Source of the DNA: Prosopocoilus inquinatus
Lineage: Eukaryota > Arthropoda > Insecta > Coleoptera > Lucanidae
Reading direction: 5' to 3'
Assembly (NCBI GenBank): GCA_036172665.1
Contig: CM069872.1
Location: 59,320,101-59,384,100 of the forward strand
Length of the DNA: 64,000 nt
The notes beneath the pieces are model-generated. The model searched no databases, was not told the DNA's origin, and saw nothing but the letters and a program-made list of their open reading frames with translations. Made by a program: the position numbers and the translations under genes. Every line of letters starts with the position of its first letter. Position 1 is the stretch's first letter. Positions 1 to 11,939 of the stretch are shown here, piece by piece.

Positions 1-1380
1 ATAACGAAAGCATTAGTCAGCTTGCAATATACTAAGAAATGAAATCATACTAAGATATCGTGATAAAAACAAGAACAACCTTGCATTGCACTGTTTTGCA
101 GAACGAAAATCAACGGTGACTCATTGGAAAGATCCATTGTTAAAAAAAAATACTTTCGAAATGGTCAGAAATTACAAGGCGAAGGTTCTAAATTTTCTAC
201 GTTCTACATGAACTTTCTCGAAGATATTTATCAACAAGAATTCAAGAAAATATAAGCTGTTATAAAAATACGAAGTCAAAACGAAGTTTAGTTCTGACGA
301 ATCGTGTCGTCCAAATGAAGCCAGCCAGTTAAGTTAAGGCCCCCTGAGGTCCATCTATTTTCATCTACTGTTTTGCCTGCAAGTTTCCAAGATTTCCTCG
401 TCGTCCTGCCAGCGCTTATAATTTATGCACGAGGTCAAATGACCCCGAATTTTAAATGCCTCCGAGTATAGACTCCGGCATCCGAGCGAGCGTTTTGCGC
501 TGGTGACGATTCCCACGATTGAAAAGTCGAAACGAATTAAAAATGGAGTAATTCTCGCCTCACCCCGCCGGATAATTTCACCACTGCACTTTATTACCTT
601 CAACTTTTCCATCGTGCATAATTTAAAACCGTTTTGTTTTAAATTGTGTGTAGCCTAGCGGCTGTACCGTTTTATTTTATTTTATTTTTTTTGATAAACT
701 GGCTTTAATTCACTTAACTGAGAGACTGCGAAATAAATAACTGATCGTTACATTCAATTCAATTACAATTACAATAAAAATTTCATTGTTAAGATAAATT
801 GGTAGGTAATCATTTAGCCATTTACGTTCAAATATTCATATTATTTTGAATCCCGCCCAGAATTTATAATTAGAGGAGGGCGAGGAGGCTGTGATTAGTG
901 CTATTTTATGCTGTGCGGTTGGATACAATGAGAAATATATAATAAGTTGACATTTGTCGTATTTGAGGTTATGGTCGTGCTTTATACAATCTTTATTTTT
1001 GTAATTTTATTTTGTATGGACACTGGCGTAAACCCTCTTTTAAAATATTGGTGCGGGGGGTTCCACAAGACAAATCCAAATTATCAATCATTTAAAAATA
1101 AATAAATATCACGATTCTGACGCTCAAAATTTTTAATTTCAAACTGTAAGCCTGTATTGCCAACTTTTTGGAAAATATCACAGCACGCACTAATTATAAA
1201 TTCCGTTGATCGCATTTGTCCAACTCGGGGTTGCCAGATTTTTCTCGAAAAATGTAGCCAAACCTATTACAAAAAAGTGGCCCAATTACGCCAAACACCG
1301 AAGCGTAAAAAAATAATCGCATTAAGTAATTGTATTTATTGTATTGTACGTTATTTGAAATATTAGGGGTAATAAACAAA
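1..1380. other. AT-rich intergenic DNA, no gene seen
   Basis: Short open frames here (for example 361-612 on the minus strand and 1157-1366 on the plus strand) show no recognisable motif, no splice context and no poly(A) signal in a sensible place. I see only AT-rich sequence. Confidence 0.6.
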
Positions 1381-1497
1381 AAAAATAATTTTCTGTAATA
1401 ATAAGACAATAAAACAACATAAAATAATAACAAAGGAAAAAAAATAATTTTCTGTAATAATGAGACAATAAAACAACATAAAATAATAACAAAGGAA
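1381..1497. repeat. 59-bp tandem duplication
   Basis: Two nearly identical copies, 1381-1437 and 1440-1496, differ at about one position. They lie at the start of an A-rich tract that continues to about 2410. Confidence 0.85.
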
Positions 1498-2717
1498 CAA
1501 AAAAAGACAAAAACTACTAAAAAAATCTCCGATTTAGAATATTAAAAAGCAGAACAAATAAAAAAAAATAACCTGCATAAAAATTAAAAAAAAAAAAAAA
1601 ACAAAAGATAAAAGAAACAGCGACAAAATGCAAACCATGAATTGAAGGAGAAAAAACAAAAGAAAATCGACAACACCATGCTGAAGGGAAAAGCAACAGT
1701 TTTATGGACCAATCAAAAAGTTCGTAGAAAATAAAAGCAAACTATAAAAAAAACGAAGAAAGAAATGAACGACGAGAGATAATACAGTGCATATAACAAA
1801 AGAAGATCACAACTGTGATGGAGTCAAGTGAAAACCGATGAACTACGGAAAAACGCCGATAAAATGCAAAAAATAAATTCGATAAGAAAAGCAAAATGGA
1901 AAGAACAGAAAAAATTAATAGAAAATTTTACTAGTTAAGTTGAACAAGAAATAAATGTAAATCTAAACGAAAAAAAAACAGAGTAAAAAACAAAACAGCG
2001 TTAATCAACAAGAAATGAAAAATCAATTTAATAAAAAAAAACAAAAAAATACGAGAGTGTAAAAAGAGAAAGATATACTAAGAAAGACAAATTAATTAAA
2101 TTTACAAATGAAAACAAACTCGCAGGAAACAAAAGAGAACTGTAAAAAGGAGTCAATAAAATGCGAAAACTAATTAAGAAAACAATGCGAAAAACAGAAG
2201 AAGAAACAAAAGAAGAATAGGCAAACAAAAATAAATGAAAAACGGCGATTCTTCCGCCGAAAACTTTTGCAAGCCGAAAAACTGACCGAGAAATAAAAGG
2301 ACAGAATGAAACAAACGAATCGTGAATAAATAAAATGGAAAACATCAATTTCTTAAAACAAAAAAAAAGAGAGAAATGAAATAAACAAAAAAAAAACAAA
2401 AGGAAACAAAGTATTCTCGTCATAAAATAGGTACAGTCGCGGCTTTTGAAATCTGGTGCACTGAGAATTGACATCAATGTCAAAAATTTGTTATTACGTA
2501 GTGCGTAAATCAAACCTTCATCTGTCATTTTGATGGCAGTGTCAAATTTGACAAGTCCATCCACAGGAGCATTTAGAGTGATTTGAGTGACGTTTAGAAA
2601 CTTCATCTAACATCTCTAGCTAAATTTCTATCCGTACCTGTGTTCTTAGTTTCTGTATCACCCTGTATCTGACCGCAATGCAACATAAACTTCTTGCGTT
2701 AAGTTCCTCCTTTTAAA
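1498..2717. other. A-rich low-complexity tract and gene-free DNA
   Basis: From 1498 to about 2410 the plus strand is strongly A-rich, with oligo-A runs broken by short mixed words, like a decayed simple-sequence tract. The long minus-strand frame 2028-2606 is largely a by-product of poly-T reading as Phe/Leu/Ser. Its first 50 or so codons (2450-2606) are less biased, but I do not recognise them. Confidence 0.5.
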
Positions 2718-3545
2718 CAAATTCGTCGCCGCTCAAACTACACATTTTTTTTGTTTTTAGTTTATTCGCCGTATCACACCGCGCACCGATCGATTCCAAC
2801 GCGTTACTTTTTTTACGCATTCCGTAACTCGCGCCGAAAAACTGACTGGATTCACGAATCCCACTACTGAAATATTTATCTTTCTCTCCGTTGTTGGGGT
2901 AATTCATTTTAACAAAGCAAATTCGTCGCCAGACAAATTACACAATTTTTTTGGTTTTCAGTTTATTCGCTGCATCACACTACGCACCGATCGGTTCGAA
3001 CGCGTCAGTCAGTTTTTTCTTTTCACGCATTCCGTAACTCGCGACAAAAAACCGACTAGATTCACGAATCCCACTTCTGAAATATTTAAAATATTTAACT
3101 TTCTTTTCGTTGTTAGGCTAATTCACTTAAACAAAACAAATTCGTCGCCACTCAAGTTACACAATTTCTTTGGCTTTTAGTTTATTCGCCGCATCACACC
3201 GCGCACCGACCGGTCCAAACGCGTCAGTCAGTTTTTCTTTTCACGCATTCCGTAACTCGCGACAAAAAACCGACTAGATTCACGAATCCCACTTCTGAAA
3301 TATTTAACTTTCTCTTCGTTGTTAGGCTAATTCATTTAAACAAAACAAATTCGTCGCCACTCAAATTACACAATTTCTTTGGTTTTTAGTTTATTCACCG
3401 CATCACACCGCGCACCGATCGGTTCAAACGCGTCAGTCAGTTTCCATTTTAGGCATTCCGTAACTCGCGACAAAAAACTGACTGGCTTCACGAATCCCAC
3501 TTCTGAAATGTTAGCTTTCTCTCCGTTGTTAGGGTAATAGCTAAT
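2718..3545. repeat. Tandem array, four copies of a 200-219 bp unit
   Basis: The word ATTCGTCGCC starts each unit at 2721, 2921, 3140 and 3349. Each copy then carries TTTAGTTTATTCGCC, a CGCACCGATCG-like stretch, GCATTCCGTAACTCGCG and ACGAATCCCAC in the same order. The units differ by scattered substitutions and small indels. Open frames inside (2713-2907, 3366-3569, minus strand) are by-products of the repeat. Confidence 0.9.
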
Positions 3546-4000
3546 AACTAACATAACAACACACCGCAAGAGTTAACAATGTATTTGATAACGAATTTCT
3601 AACAAGAAACAAATACACGAATTTAGCTTAAGTCTACCTGTCACCTCGTCACCGAACTTCTGACTACTACCGCCCAATTCATGCGCTGTTCTTCTTCTTT
3701 TTATTTAAAAATGCCGGCGCTAACTGCAGCGAATATTTTTGTTTTTCGAACACTACGGTGACAGCAGTAGGGCTGTTATTCTTATTTTTCGTACTGTTTA
3801 AGAAATGTAAGATTTTGGTTGCTTTCCTCTTGCCACAAATCTCACCTCACCTCGGATAAACGTCATTTCCGTTCGACCGTATTGACAGAATACTAACAAA
3901 ACAATAAAAAAATTATCAACTGGCGACATATCTTCTAATTTTCAAATTTTTAAAATGATAGCGCCACTTTTTGCGCCAAATGCCAAGCTGAATTTCTAGG
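3546..4000. other. Intergenic DNA, nothing recognised
   Basis: No open frame with coding character and no repeat was found between the tandem array and the hAT-like remnant that follows. Confidence 0.5.
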
Positions 4001-4080
4001 GCGGCAGTTCCTAACGTTGTTTCCACTGCGAACCACCCTCAAGAAAAAAAAATTTCGCGAACCCCTAAAGCCCTAAACTT

Positions 4081-4205
4081 ATAGCGTTTTCCACTGGCTG
4101 CACCAGTGCGCACTGAGTGTATCTCCATCTCGGTTCAGCTGCATGTAATAAAACGCGATGGAGATACACTCAGTGCAGACTGGTGCAGCCAGCGGAAAAC
4201 GCTAT
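4081..4205. repeat. Foldback (MITE-like) hairpin with 49-bp arms
   Basis: The left arm 4081-4129 and right arm 4157-4205 are near-perfect reverse complements with only a few mismatches, separated by 27 bases. Both ends begin with ATAGCGTTTTCC when read inward. Flanking TTA/TAA-like bases could be a target duplication but are not decisive. Confidence 0.85.
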
Positions 4206-4253
4206 TAAATAAAGTAATCACATTCCAATAAATAAGAATCAATTCTTATCATA

Positions 4254-4337
4254 CTTATTAGGAGCAAATCCGCTTCAATTTGTCTATCCTACTGCAATGT
4301 CAGGTCAAAAAGCGATCGCAAGATGTCGCTATTTTAT
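4254..4337 (+). repeat. Dispersed 84-bp repeat, copy 1 of 2
   Basis: It is nearly identical to 45181-45265, with about one 1-base indel and two substitutions. It begins CTTATTAGGAGCAAATC and ends GTCGCTATTTTAT. The high identity over more than 40 kb suggests recent mobility. Confidence 0.85.
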
Positions 4338-4430
4338 TCCATAAAATTCCGACATGACAACTTTTTCTTTTTGTGAACCCTATACTTCGGGAACCACCGG
4401 TTGGGAATCGGTGTTGTAGAGAATCAATTT

Positions 4431-4748
4431 TGAAATGAATAGTGCGACTTTGGTATTAAATCGCCACATCTGGCAACACTGTACCGGTATGGTAACAACA
4501 TTGCCAAAACTGTGCATTACACATCAACCGTTTCCATACGCTTAAAATAATTATTAATTTTATTTTTTTATTAACGACAAATAAATCACTTATTAATAAC
4601 ACTACATAAGTAATAATTACCTGGAATCAACAAAAAGAAAAAAAATTGCTTACAGTGCTACCAACATTCAGTTCTTTAACCATGTGCTTGTGTCCAACGG
4701 CATTTTTAGGTTAGAGTTCTTTAACGTCAAGCTGTTTTGAGACTGACG
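4431..4748. other. Upstream region of NOP53
   Basis: AT-rich sequence between the hAT-like remnant and the NOP53 start codon. It must hold the NOP53 promoter and 5' UTR, but no TATA box or clear initiator was identified. Confidence 0.4.
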
Positions 4749-6341
4749 ATGACGATGGCGGTGGTAAAGACTCCCAAACGCAAAAGAATTTCCAAGAAAA
4801 ATAAAGTTTCCTGGCGAAAACATGTAAACATCAACGACGTCGAGGAATTTTTAGAAGAGAAGCGCCTAGAAGAGCGTCTGGGGTAACGTTTACTTCTGCA
4901 AAATAGCAATCGAAACTCTTACACTTCTTACACAATTGCAGGCCCTTAGATGTACTTACTAACGAAGAGCTTTTTCAACTAGATTCCAAACCCCAAAGCG
5001 AAGCGGAACTGCTCTCGGCGAGACAGAGAAATAGAATTCTGACGCCGAAATGTTTCGCCGTGTTACAGCCACACACGAAGGTTCCGGACCCGATTGCAAA
5101 AAGGTTTGCTTCCATTAATTACATCAATAAATTAATTTATAATAAGTGGGTGTTTGATTTTGAAGGAATCGTGTGCGTACGAAAGAAGAACGACAATGCT
5201 CCATCGTTAAGAGAAGGGAAAAAGAAAGGAAGGTAAATGGGATTTATAAAGCAAAGGAATTGCAACGTATGAAGGACAAGCTCTTGTATAAGCAGAAATT
5301 AGAGGCGAAGCCAAAAGTTGGTGAATTTAATCAAGATATTTGGAGCGTTGACGGTAACGTTGATTGCATGCATGAAGTTTTTTTTATTTGGTGAAGTAAT
5401 ATGCTACAATTTTGTAGATGATGACCGCAAATTTGGGGGCTTGGGGGAATGGATCGGGAAGGAGGCTAAGCGGCATACGCTACGAGGAATTGGAAACTTG
5501 AAGAAAGTTATCCCGAAAGTTATTAGCGAGCCCACGCCCACGTTATCTGTCGAGCCACCACACCCCGGCATGTCTTATAATCCAAGCTATGAGGACCATC
5601 AAAATCTATTGCGTGCGGTTGCCGAAAAAGAAATGCAGTTAATAAAACAGGAGAATCATTTAAATCGTGTAACTAAAAACATGTTCCGGAAAATTCCTGC
5701 GAGTGAACTCGAGGTAAATCATGATTGTATGGTACAGGGTAGACTCTCATTCTAACTTGTTTGCGCAGAATTCTTGGTTGGTCGAAATGTCTGAAGGTTT
5801 ACCCAAGGCGGATGTTAAAGACGATGAGGGCGAAGCTGCACGAAAAGGAGACGCTTATAGTACTCCTGGCGATGCAGTTATAAACAGGAAGAAAACCGCG
5901 AAGCAAAGAAGAAAACAGAAGGAACAATTGGAATTGGAAAAATTAAAAGCGGCGGCGAAGATTGAAAAGAAAAAACGAGCCGACATCCACAAATTGAGGC
6001 TTCTGAATAAGTCGATCGAGAAAACTGAAGAGAAAGAGCGAATTTTAAAGGAGCAGCGCGCACGGAAGAAACTTCTTAAAGCAAAGCGAACCAAATGCTT
6101 GGGCAAACTGAAATTCGAGGAGCCCACCCCGGATTTCAACTTCAGCAAGGACATTCCGGGCAATTTGAGGAACGTAAAATGCGAGGGAAACGCTCTAGCC
6201 GATCGCTTTATAAGTTTGCAAAAGCGCAACATACTTGAAACAACCATCATGCAGATTCACAAGAAAGTCAAAGTCAAAAAGTATCGCAAGCCTGGATTTA
6301 AAGAGAATTGGAAGACGACTGTGGCAAGGTCTTTCAAATAA
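4749..6341 (+). CDS. Ribosome biogenesis protein NOP53 (GLTSCR2 family), 5 exons
   Basis: This is a nucleolar factor for late 60S subunit maturation; in yeast, Nop53 brings the Mtr4-exosome to 7S pre-rRNA. Exons are 4749-4882, 4942-5103, 5166-5353, 5418-5713 and 5769-6341, all GT-AG with agreeing phases, giving 450 residues (human about 478). The N-terminus is basic ([11 protein letters not shown]) and is followed by the family stretch [21 protein letters not shown]. Residues 55-59, LFQLD, fit the LFx(hydrophobic)D arch-interacting motif by which Nop53 binds Mtr4. The C-terminal half is highly charged and probably coiled coil (about 290-390). A second in-frame ATG two codons downstream is an alternative start. 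The poly(A) signal is AATAAA at 6379-6384. The gene converges on the p24 gene, with about 315 bp between the stop codons. Confidence 0.93.
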
Positions 6342-6655
6342 ACCATAAACCAATGAGTTTTAAAGTTTATTTTGCGAAAATAAATATTTACAAAGTTTAT
6401 TGACTAGTTTATTTATGTACATTCACGCTGGCTGATATTCGTGTTTGCTCAATGATTATTAACGCATGAGATTCTTTGGCTTTAAAAGTTCAATACAAAA
6501 TACAATCTTTCACAAAGAAGAAGAAGAAGAAAAAATAAACATTCTTATTATAAAGCATTGTAAACTTTTATTAAATATTTAATTTAAGGTTCAATATCAA
6601 GGAGAAGTAATTATTGCTTTATTACTGGCAGAGGGCTTTTAAATTCTGCTTTTAA

Positions 6656-7345
6656 TTAATGCCCAGAAAAGTCCATTTTCCATACTTTGTGGACGCGTGA
6701 TTTATCATCGAATAAACTGCGTAACATTACGACTTGTACTGCACCTACCGTCAGCATAATCGCTATTTGAAGCATAGACAATGTCGTGACTTTGAAATTA
6801 TTTTCTTCCGCGATATTCCTGTCTCTTGCTTCCGTCGACTTAATAATGTCCTGCAATTGTCTGACCTTGTTTAAACCCGTTCGAACCTTGTTGATTATCT
6901 CTTGAATGTCCTGCACCTTCAATTCGTAAACTTCCTCTGGATTTAAATCGTCCAAGTTCTCGTCACTGCCCCAATTGCTCTCGTCGTTCTCAACTACTAT
7001 TTCAAAGAAAACCGTCTTTGTATTGAAGCTGCTGAAGGAATTGTCGAAGCAGAACTTAAAGTCTCCGGTCATTTGCGCGTCGATCCGGTGACTGTTCCCC
7101 GACTTCTTGTAATCGGCCACCAATATCCTGCCGTTGGGGTCGAAGACGTGGAACGTTATGTCCAAGTCCCCGTGTCCTCCGTCGATTACTTGGTAATCCA
7201 GCTCTGCGATTTGCTTGTCTTTGATATGTTCGAAAAAGCAGTCTTGTCTCCTCGACTCGATGTTTACAGTGATTTGTTTTTCGTGACTGTTAGCAACACT
7301 CATAAGGCACGCGGTTAGAACGACGCTTACCAAGAAAGCCTTCAT
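6656..7345 (-). CDS. p24 cargo receptor, TMED1/5 type (emp24/GOLD family)
   Basis: A type I membrane protein of COPI/COPII vesicles that sorts cargo between ER and Golgi. It is a single uninterrupted frame of 229 residues, the same length as vertebrate TMED5. A signal peptide spans about 1-20. The GOLD domain (about 24-120) has the conserved cysteine pair C36 and C99 and the FCFDNSFSS signature. Coiled coil spans about 135-185, with the EARDRNIAE family motif, and the transmembrane segment lies at about 187-208. The p24-gamma-like motifs (LDYQVIDGG, GDFKFCFDNSFS) point to TMED1/5; the Drosophila counterpart is probably opossum. The cytoplasmic tail is about 21 residues and ends DFSGH, so it lacks the terminal dilysine signal of many p24 proteins. 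A minus-strand AATAAA lies at 6618-6623. It is divergent from CDC40, 890 bp away. Confidence 0.92.
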   Translation of the reverse strand: MKAFLVSVVLTACLMSVANSHEKQITVNIESRRQDCFFEHIKDKQIAELDYQVIDGGHGDLDITFHVFDPNGRILVADYKKSGNSHRIDAQMTGDFKFCFDNSFSSFNTKTVFFEIVVENDESNWGSDENLDDLNPEEVYELKVQDIQEIINKVRTGLNKVRQLQDIIKSTEARDRNIAEENNFKVTTLSMLQIAIMLTVGAVQVVMLRSLFDDKSRVHKVWKMDFSGH

Positions 7346-8234
7346 CGTTGAATTTGAGTTTTGAGTTCGTGCAGTGAAAAGTTCTTTCTTGTTTGCGTAT
7401 TTTCTTCGTCGAGCATCACATCCACGTTCGGTTGGTCGACTTAAATTCCCCTAGTCATTTGCATATGTTTATTCAAAATACATATTCATTATTTTCTTTC
7501 CTTTGAAAATGCGTTAATCATGCAGTACTTTAACCAGACTTTAACAATTAAATTAAACAAATCGTATTCATAAAAAAAATAATTAAAAAACGCTGCACCG
7601 TCACTAACATGGCAAATTCATATGTCTGCAGTAAGGCCAACCTAAATATCATCTCTGAATAAATATATGGCGTCAGATAACATTCCTTTCAAATTACCAC
7701 AACGTGCAGGACAGTTACCGCGGAGAAATTTCCAATTTCTTATGGTTTAATAATAACCTTAAGTTTTAGTTTAAAAACTGATTCTCTTGTTGTAGAAATT
7801 GACATTTTCTTGCGATTAGTTCTGCGAATAGTGATTTTTGTTGACTTTACTGGTACTGGGGTTCCAAAAACAAATGACTGCCGCGAATCGCCATGTTAAA
7901 ATTTTTTTCGAAAGAAGAAAGATGTGCAAACTTCCTTTTTATTGCTCTTTAGCAATTTACAATCAAACCAATTATCGAATTTGTGATAGTGTAACAATTA
8001 TAATAAATAAATTACATTTTGTTTTGTTTATTGATAATTGGTTGTATAGAGTTGGCGATGCCGCACGTGATTCGTCCATTCTTGGAGTACATTCAGAATA
8101 TTTCAGAATATCTGGCGTCGCTCATTTCTGAACGTTTTCGTCATATGTCAAATGTCGATGTCAAAGCAGAAATCTGTTTTTATTCGAAGTTTGGTTATAA
8201 ATATTATTTCTGTAATTGTTATTGTGCACTGAAA
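7346..8234. promoter_or_regulatory. Shared divergent upstream region of the p24 gene and CDC40
   Basis: This 889-bp gap separates two genes transcribed away from each other, so it should hold both promoters. No TATA box is obvious, as usual for housekeeping genes. Open frames at 7838-8131 and 8019-8477 have no coding evidence, apart from the part of the latter that is CDC40 exon 1. Confidence 0.5.
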
Positions 8235-10333
8235 ATGCTGGCTTTACAACAATACAACAGTAGCGACGAAGAGAACGACTCGTCAGAAACTGTTACCTCA
8301 ACAGAAGCACAAGCAACCAGCGAAGAAAATTCTGAATATTCTGTGCGAAAGCACCTCCAGATATGTGCTGCACCCACAGTCCTTCCAACAGTAAGCAGCA
8401 TTCTACGATTTGTATTCACAACAGACGCCGTTTTAACTAACACCTTTCTGAATTTTAGGGCTCTGAAGAATGTGTAAAACACATAGACCCCACAGCCAAA
8501 GAGCTTACGCACAACCCCAAATACGAAGAATTGTTTACTCCGCTGGTGGGCCCCGCAAATCCATTTAAATCCAAGCAGATGCAAGCTGAACGGAATATGC
8601 TTTCGGGTTTCATCGAGCCGGCCCACATGAGCGAGTTCCAGTTTGAGAATCAGCGGCGGACCTTCAACAGTTTTGGGTATGCCTTGGACCCCACAGTTGA
8701 TGGCGATGTGGTTGCTGGCAGTAAAGTAATAGGCTCTGCGGAATTGGCAAACGATGGAAATGGCAAGACGGTGTTTGAAACAACAAAGTTAAGACCTCTG
8801 GATAAGAGGAAAAGGAAAAGAAACAACGACGCAGCCGACGTCGATGGATTTTTAGGACCCTGGGGTGGATTCATCGATGAGCAACGTGTTATGAAGCCGA
8901 CGGAAGAAGAAGCCGCAGAGTTGGAGGAGCTGGTCGCCAAGCGGAATAAACGTGGTAAACCAATTGAAGAGAAGCCCATCGAAGAGAAAACCATATTACA
9001 CAGTACGTTTATGGTTTATTATTGATTAAATCCGTATTAATTTTTTAACTTTTCTTTTTCTAGTTAAAGAACCCGTTGATTATCAGGGAAGATCCTTTTT
9101 GCATGCACCTCAAGATGTTGGGGTTAATTTACGATCTGATACTCCGCCGGAGCGTTGCTTTCTGCCGAAAGCACACATACACACTTGGAGTGGACATTCC
9201 AAAGGAGTGGCTGCCATCCGATGGTTTCCAAGGACCGCGCACTTATTGTTATCTGCGAGTATGGATTGTAGAATTAAGGTAAACCTAATTGTTTTCTTTT
9301 TATTGGTACATTTGTGCACCATTTTTCAAAAATTGATTTTTAATTTTAGATTTGGGAAGTATATAATGAGAGGCGATGCATACGCACATATTATGGGCAC
9401 AGACAAGCCGTCAGGGACATTAATTTTAATAATTCTGGAAAACACTTCTTGTCAGCAGGTACCTAACTATTGAAAATAATTTTAGATAGAGCTCTAAACA
9501 TAATTAACACTTAATTTTTTTGTTGCAGGCTATGACAGATACATTAAATTATGGGACACAGAAACTGGGCAAGTTCTTTCCCGGTTTACAAGCAGAAAAA
9601 TCCCCTACTGTATTAAGTTCAATCCGGATAAGAACAAGCAACACTTATTTGTAGCAGGAACATCAGACAAGAAAATTATATGTGTAAGTAAACTTTCGAA
9701 GACAACTTCGATGTATTTAATAATCTTTATTGCAGTGGGACACACGCTCTGGTGATATTGTTCAAGAATACGACAGACATCTCGGGGCTGTAAATACCAT
9801 TACGTTCGTGGATGACAACAGAAGATTTGTGACTACCTCAGATGATAAGAGCTTGCGTGTTTGGGAATGGTGAGTGTCCAACAACGATTTAATTGGTGCA
9901 TTTTATTGAATTTCTGCTTGTTTTTTTCAATAGGGATATACCTGTGGATATGAAATATATAGCAGACCCGACGATGCATTCAATGCCAGCCGTCACCCCT
10001 GCCCCCAACGGAAAGTGGCTGGCTTGTCAGAGCATGGACAACAAGATCGTCATATTTTCAGCCCTCAACAGGTTCAAAATGAACCGCAAGAAGACCTTCA
10101 CTGGTCACATGGTGGCTGGTTATGCTTGCACACTGGATTTCTCCCCAGATATGAGCTACCTAGTCTCGGGGGATGCCGACGGAAAATGCTATGTGTGGGA
10201 TTGGAAGACTACAAAACTGTACAAGAAGTGGAAGGCGCACGAAGACGTTTGTATTAGTGTCCTGTGGCACCCACACGAACCAAGCAAGTTGGTTACCGCT
10301 GGCTGGGATGGACTCATCAAATATTGGGATTAG
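8235..10333 (+). CDS. Pre-mRNA-processing factor 17 (CDC40/PRP17), WD40 protein, 7 exons
   Basis: A second-step splicing factor that acts in the catalytically activated spliceosome in the nucleus. Exons are 8235-8390, 8459-9002, 9064-9278, 9350-9458, 9529-9683, 9736-9869 and 9934-10333, all GT-AG and in phase, giving 570 residues (human about 579). The acidic, Ser-rich start ([14 protein letters not shown]) is followed by the family block [20 protein letters not shown] and the [20 protein letters not shown] block before the propeller. A seven-bladed WD40 propeller fills about 265-570, with clear WD ends such as [20 protein letters not shown] and, at the C-terminus, LIKYWD. The start was chosen because it begins the acidic N-terminus just upstream of the first good donor. 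AATAAA lies at 10364-10369. Confidence 0.96.
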
Positions 10334-11939
10334 TTTCTTTAATTATATGTTGTTTAAATTGTAAATAAATATTTTTTCATTGTATTTTTGTCCCACGTCC
10401 TTGTACTTAACTCGCAGTTTTAAAACATTATTAAATTCTATTTAAAAAAAATGGTTTACGAACGAATTCAGAAATAAAAAAAAGTTGGAGGTAGGCAACC
10501 CATTCTACTTCCGTGCTTGGAATACGCGGAATTACATTTTAATTGGGTTTCCTATTTTAAAATCTTTGGTGATTTGATCAATTTAATTATTTTTTAATCA
10601 TTCATCACATTTACTATTTTTGCGACTAAAAGCTTAAATTTATGTTTTCAATTTTTATATTGTTTACAATTTCAATAGTCAGAGCGGTTTCTTTTTCTAC
10701 CTTCTCTTGATTTGTTTTAATTTGGAGCTTAATAATAAACGAAATTCTTTTTCGTTTTTTGCAGCACAAATAATTTCTTAGTTTTGTAATTTAGTTACGT
10801 TTCGAAACTATTTTTAGTGAACAATTTCAAGTAAACGCCCTTAATTTGCGGATTTTTTCTGTTCCTGATCAAAAATAAATTTAAATCTTCCGTGCCAACG
10901 ATGCAGTAGCCCATTAGTTCAAAGCATAATCAGCAAAATGTAACTTCAGTTTCGTCAGAAATGGAGCGCTTTAGCGCAGATCAATACTTTCAAGCAACTC
11001 TCATAGTGCCATGTGGTTGGGCTTACTTTGTATACACTCGTGATATAATATACTCAACAAAAACATCATTATGTAGTGACTTACGTAGTTAAAAGCAGTA
11101 TTTACTTAGGGTGAGTTGTCAAAAAGCTTTCGCTTTCCTGCGCCTATTTTTAATTTAGCAAAAAAAAAAATTTGTTCCTTCGTTATGAAAACATTTTACC
11201 GTGATTGATTGATTGATTTATGACTTGGGTTTGATGATGTAATGACCCTCATTTATTACATTTAAAAAAATGTTTGGTAGCTCATTATTGACCACTGGAA
11301 AAATACTACGGGGAGTACACGTGCCGTGTCCTTGTTAACAGTGGCCTTTTATTGCAAAGTGGGTGATCTGGATGTGGACTGCATAAGTTCATTCGGTTAG
11401 TTATTAAGGTCAGGTCAAGGTGCGACCTTTAATTCAGAGTCCCTAACGTTCACTCGAGTTCTGCTTTCAAAATCAAATACGTTTCTTATGAGACGCATGC
11501 TTTAAAAAAAAATTTCTTATGAGACGCATGCTTTAAAAAAAAATAGTTTTACAAATCGGAATTCATTTCAATTATTTTTTTAGTTTTACGTATTTGTTTT
11601 CTTGTCTTTTATCATCATTAATGACTAATACTTAGTTTATCAAAATTGTCAGCTCATGAGGAGCCTCCCCCTATCACGGAGGGAAATTTGTCTGTTTTGA
11701 TAGTAAAGTCTGCGAAAATAAATTGTTTTTTTTTTCTAAATTCCCTTTTTCTCTTCCTTTGATCCTGAGAGAATATTTGCCCTTTGTCTTCTCTTCTTTT
11801 TTACAACGTGTCTTCCATCTTTTAACTGTGTTATCCTTTTTACTGAGCCATTCCATTTCCACTCATTTTTTCTAAAATTTTGTTATTTTTCTATGGTTGT
11901 CAAAATGACTATCCATGATTATTGTCTTCAGAAATAAAC
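10334..11939. other. Intergenic DNA between CDC40 and TMEM181
   Basis: It holds the CDC40 3' end and the TMEM181 promoter. The sequence GTCTTCAG just before the TMEM181 start looks like a splice acceptor, so one or more non-coding 5' exons of TMEM181 probably lie here. A perfect 31-bp duplication is at 11482-11543. The minus-strand frame 11674-11862 is poly-T derived and rejected. Confidence 0.5.
11482..11543. repeat. Perfect 31-bp tandem duplication
   Basis: The unit 11482-11512 (starting TTTCTTATGAGACGCATGC and ending in an A-run) is repeated exactly at 11513-11543. Confidence 0.9.

Larger units (their letters stand above)
4001..4430. mobile_element. hAT-like non-autonomous element remnant
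   Basis: The left end carries CAGTTCCTAAC followed by a GAACCACC word. The right end carries GGAACCACCGGTTGGGAATCGG, which reads in reverse complement as a similar CGATTCCCAACC...GGTTCC terminus. This resembles the CAGNGGTTCCCAACC termini of hAT elements. No transposase frame is present. A 49-bp-arm foldback (4081-4205) and an 84-bp dispersed repeat (4254-4337) lie inside, suggesting a nested or composite structure. Confidence 0.45.

Noticed and set aside
2028..2606. 192-codon minus-strand frame
   Set aside because: Most of it is poly-T reading as Phe, Leu and Ser; no domain, and it overlaps an A-rich tract.
5855..6250. 131-codon minus-strand frame
   Set aside because: It lies opposite exon 5 of NOP53, which has strong family support.
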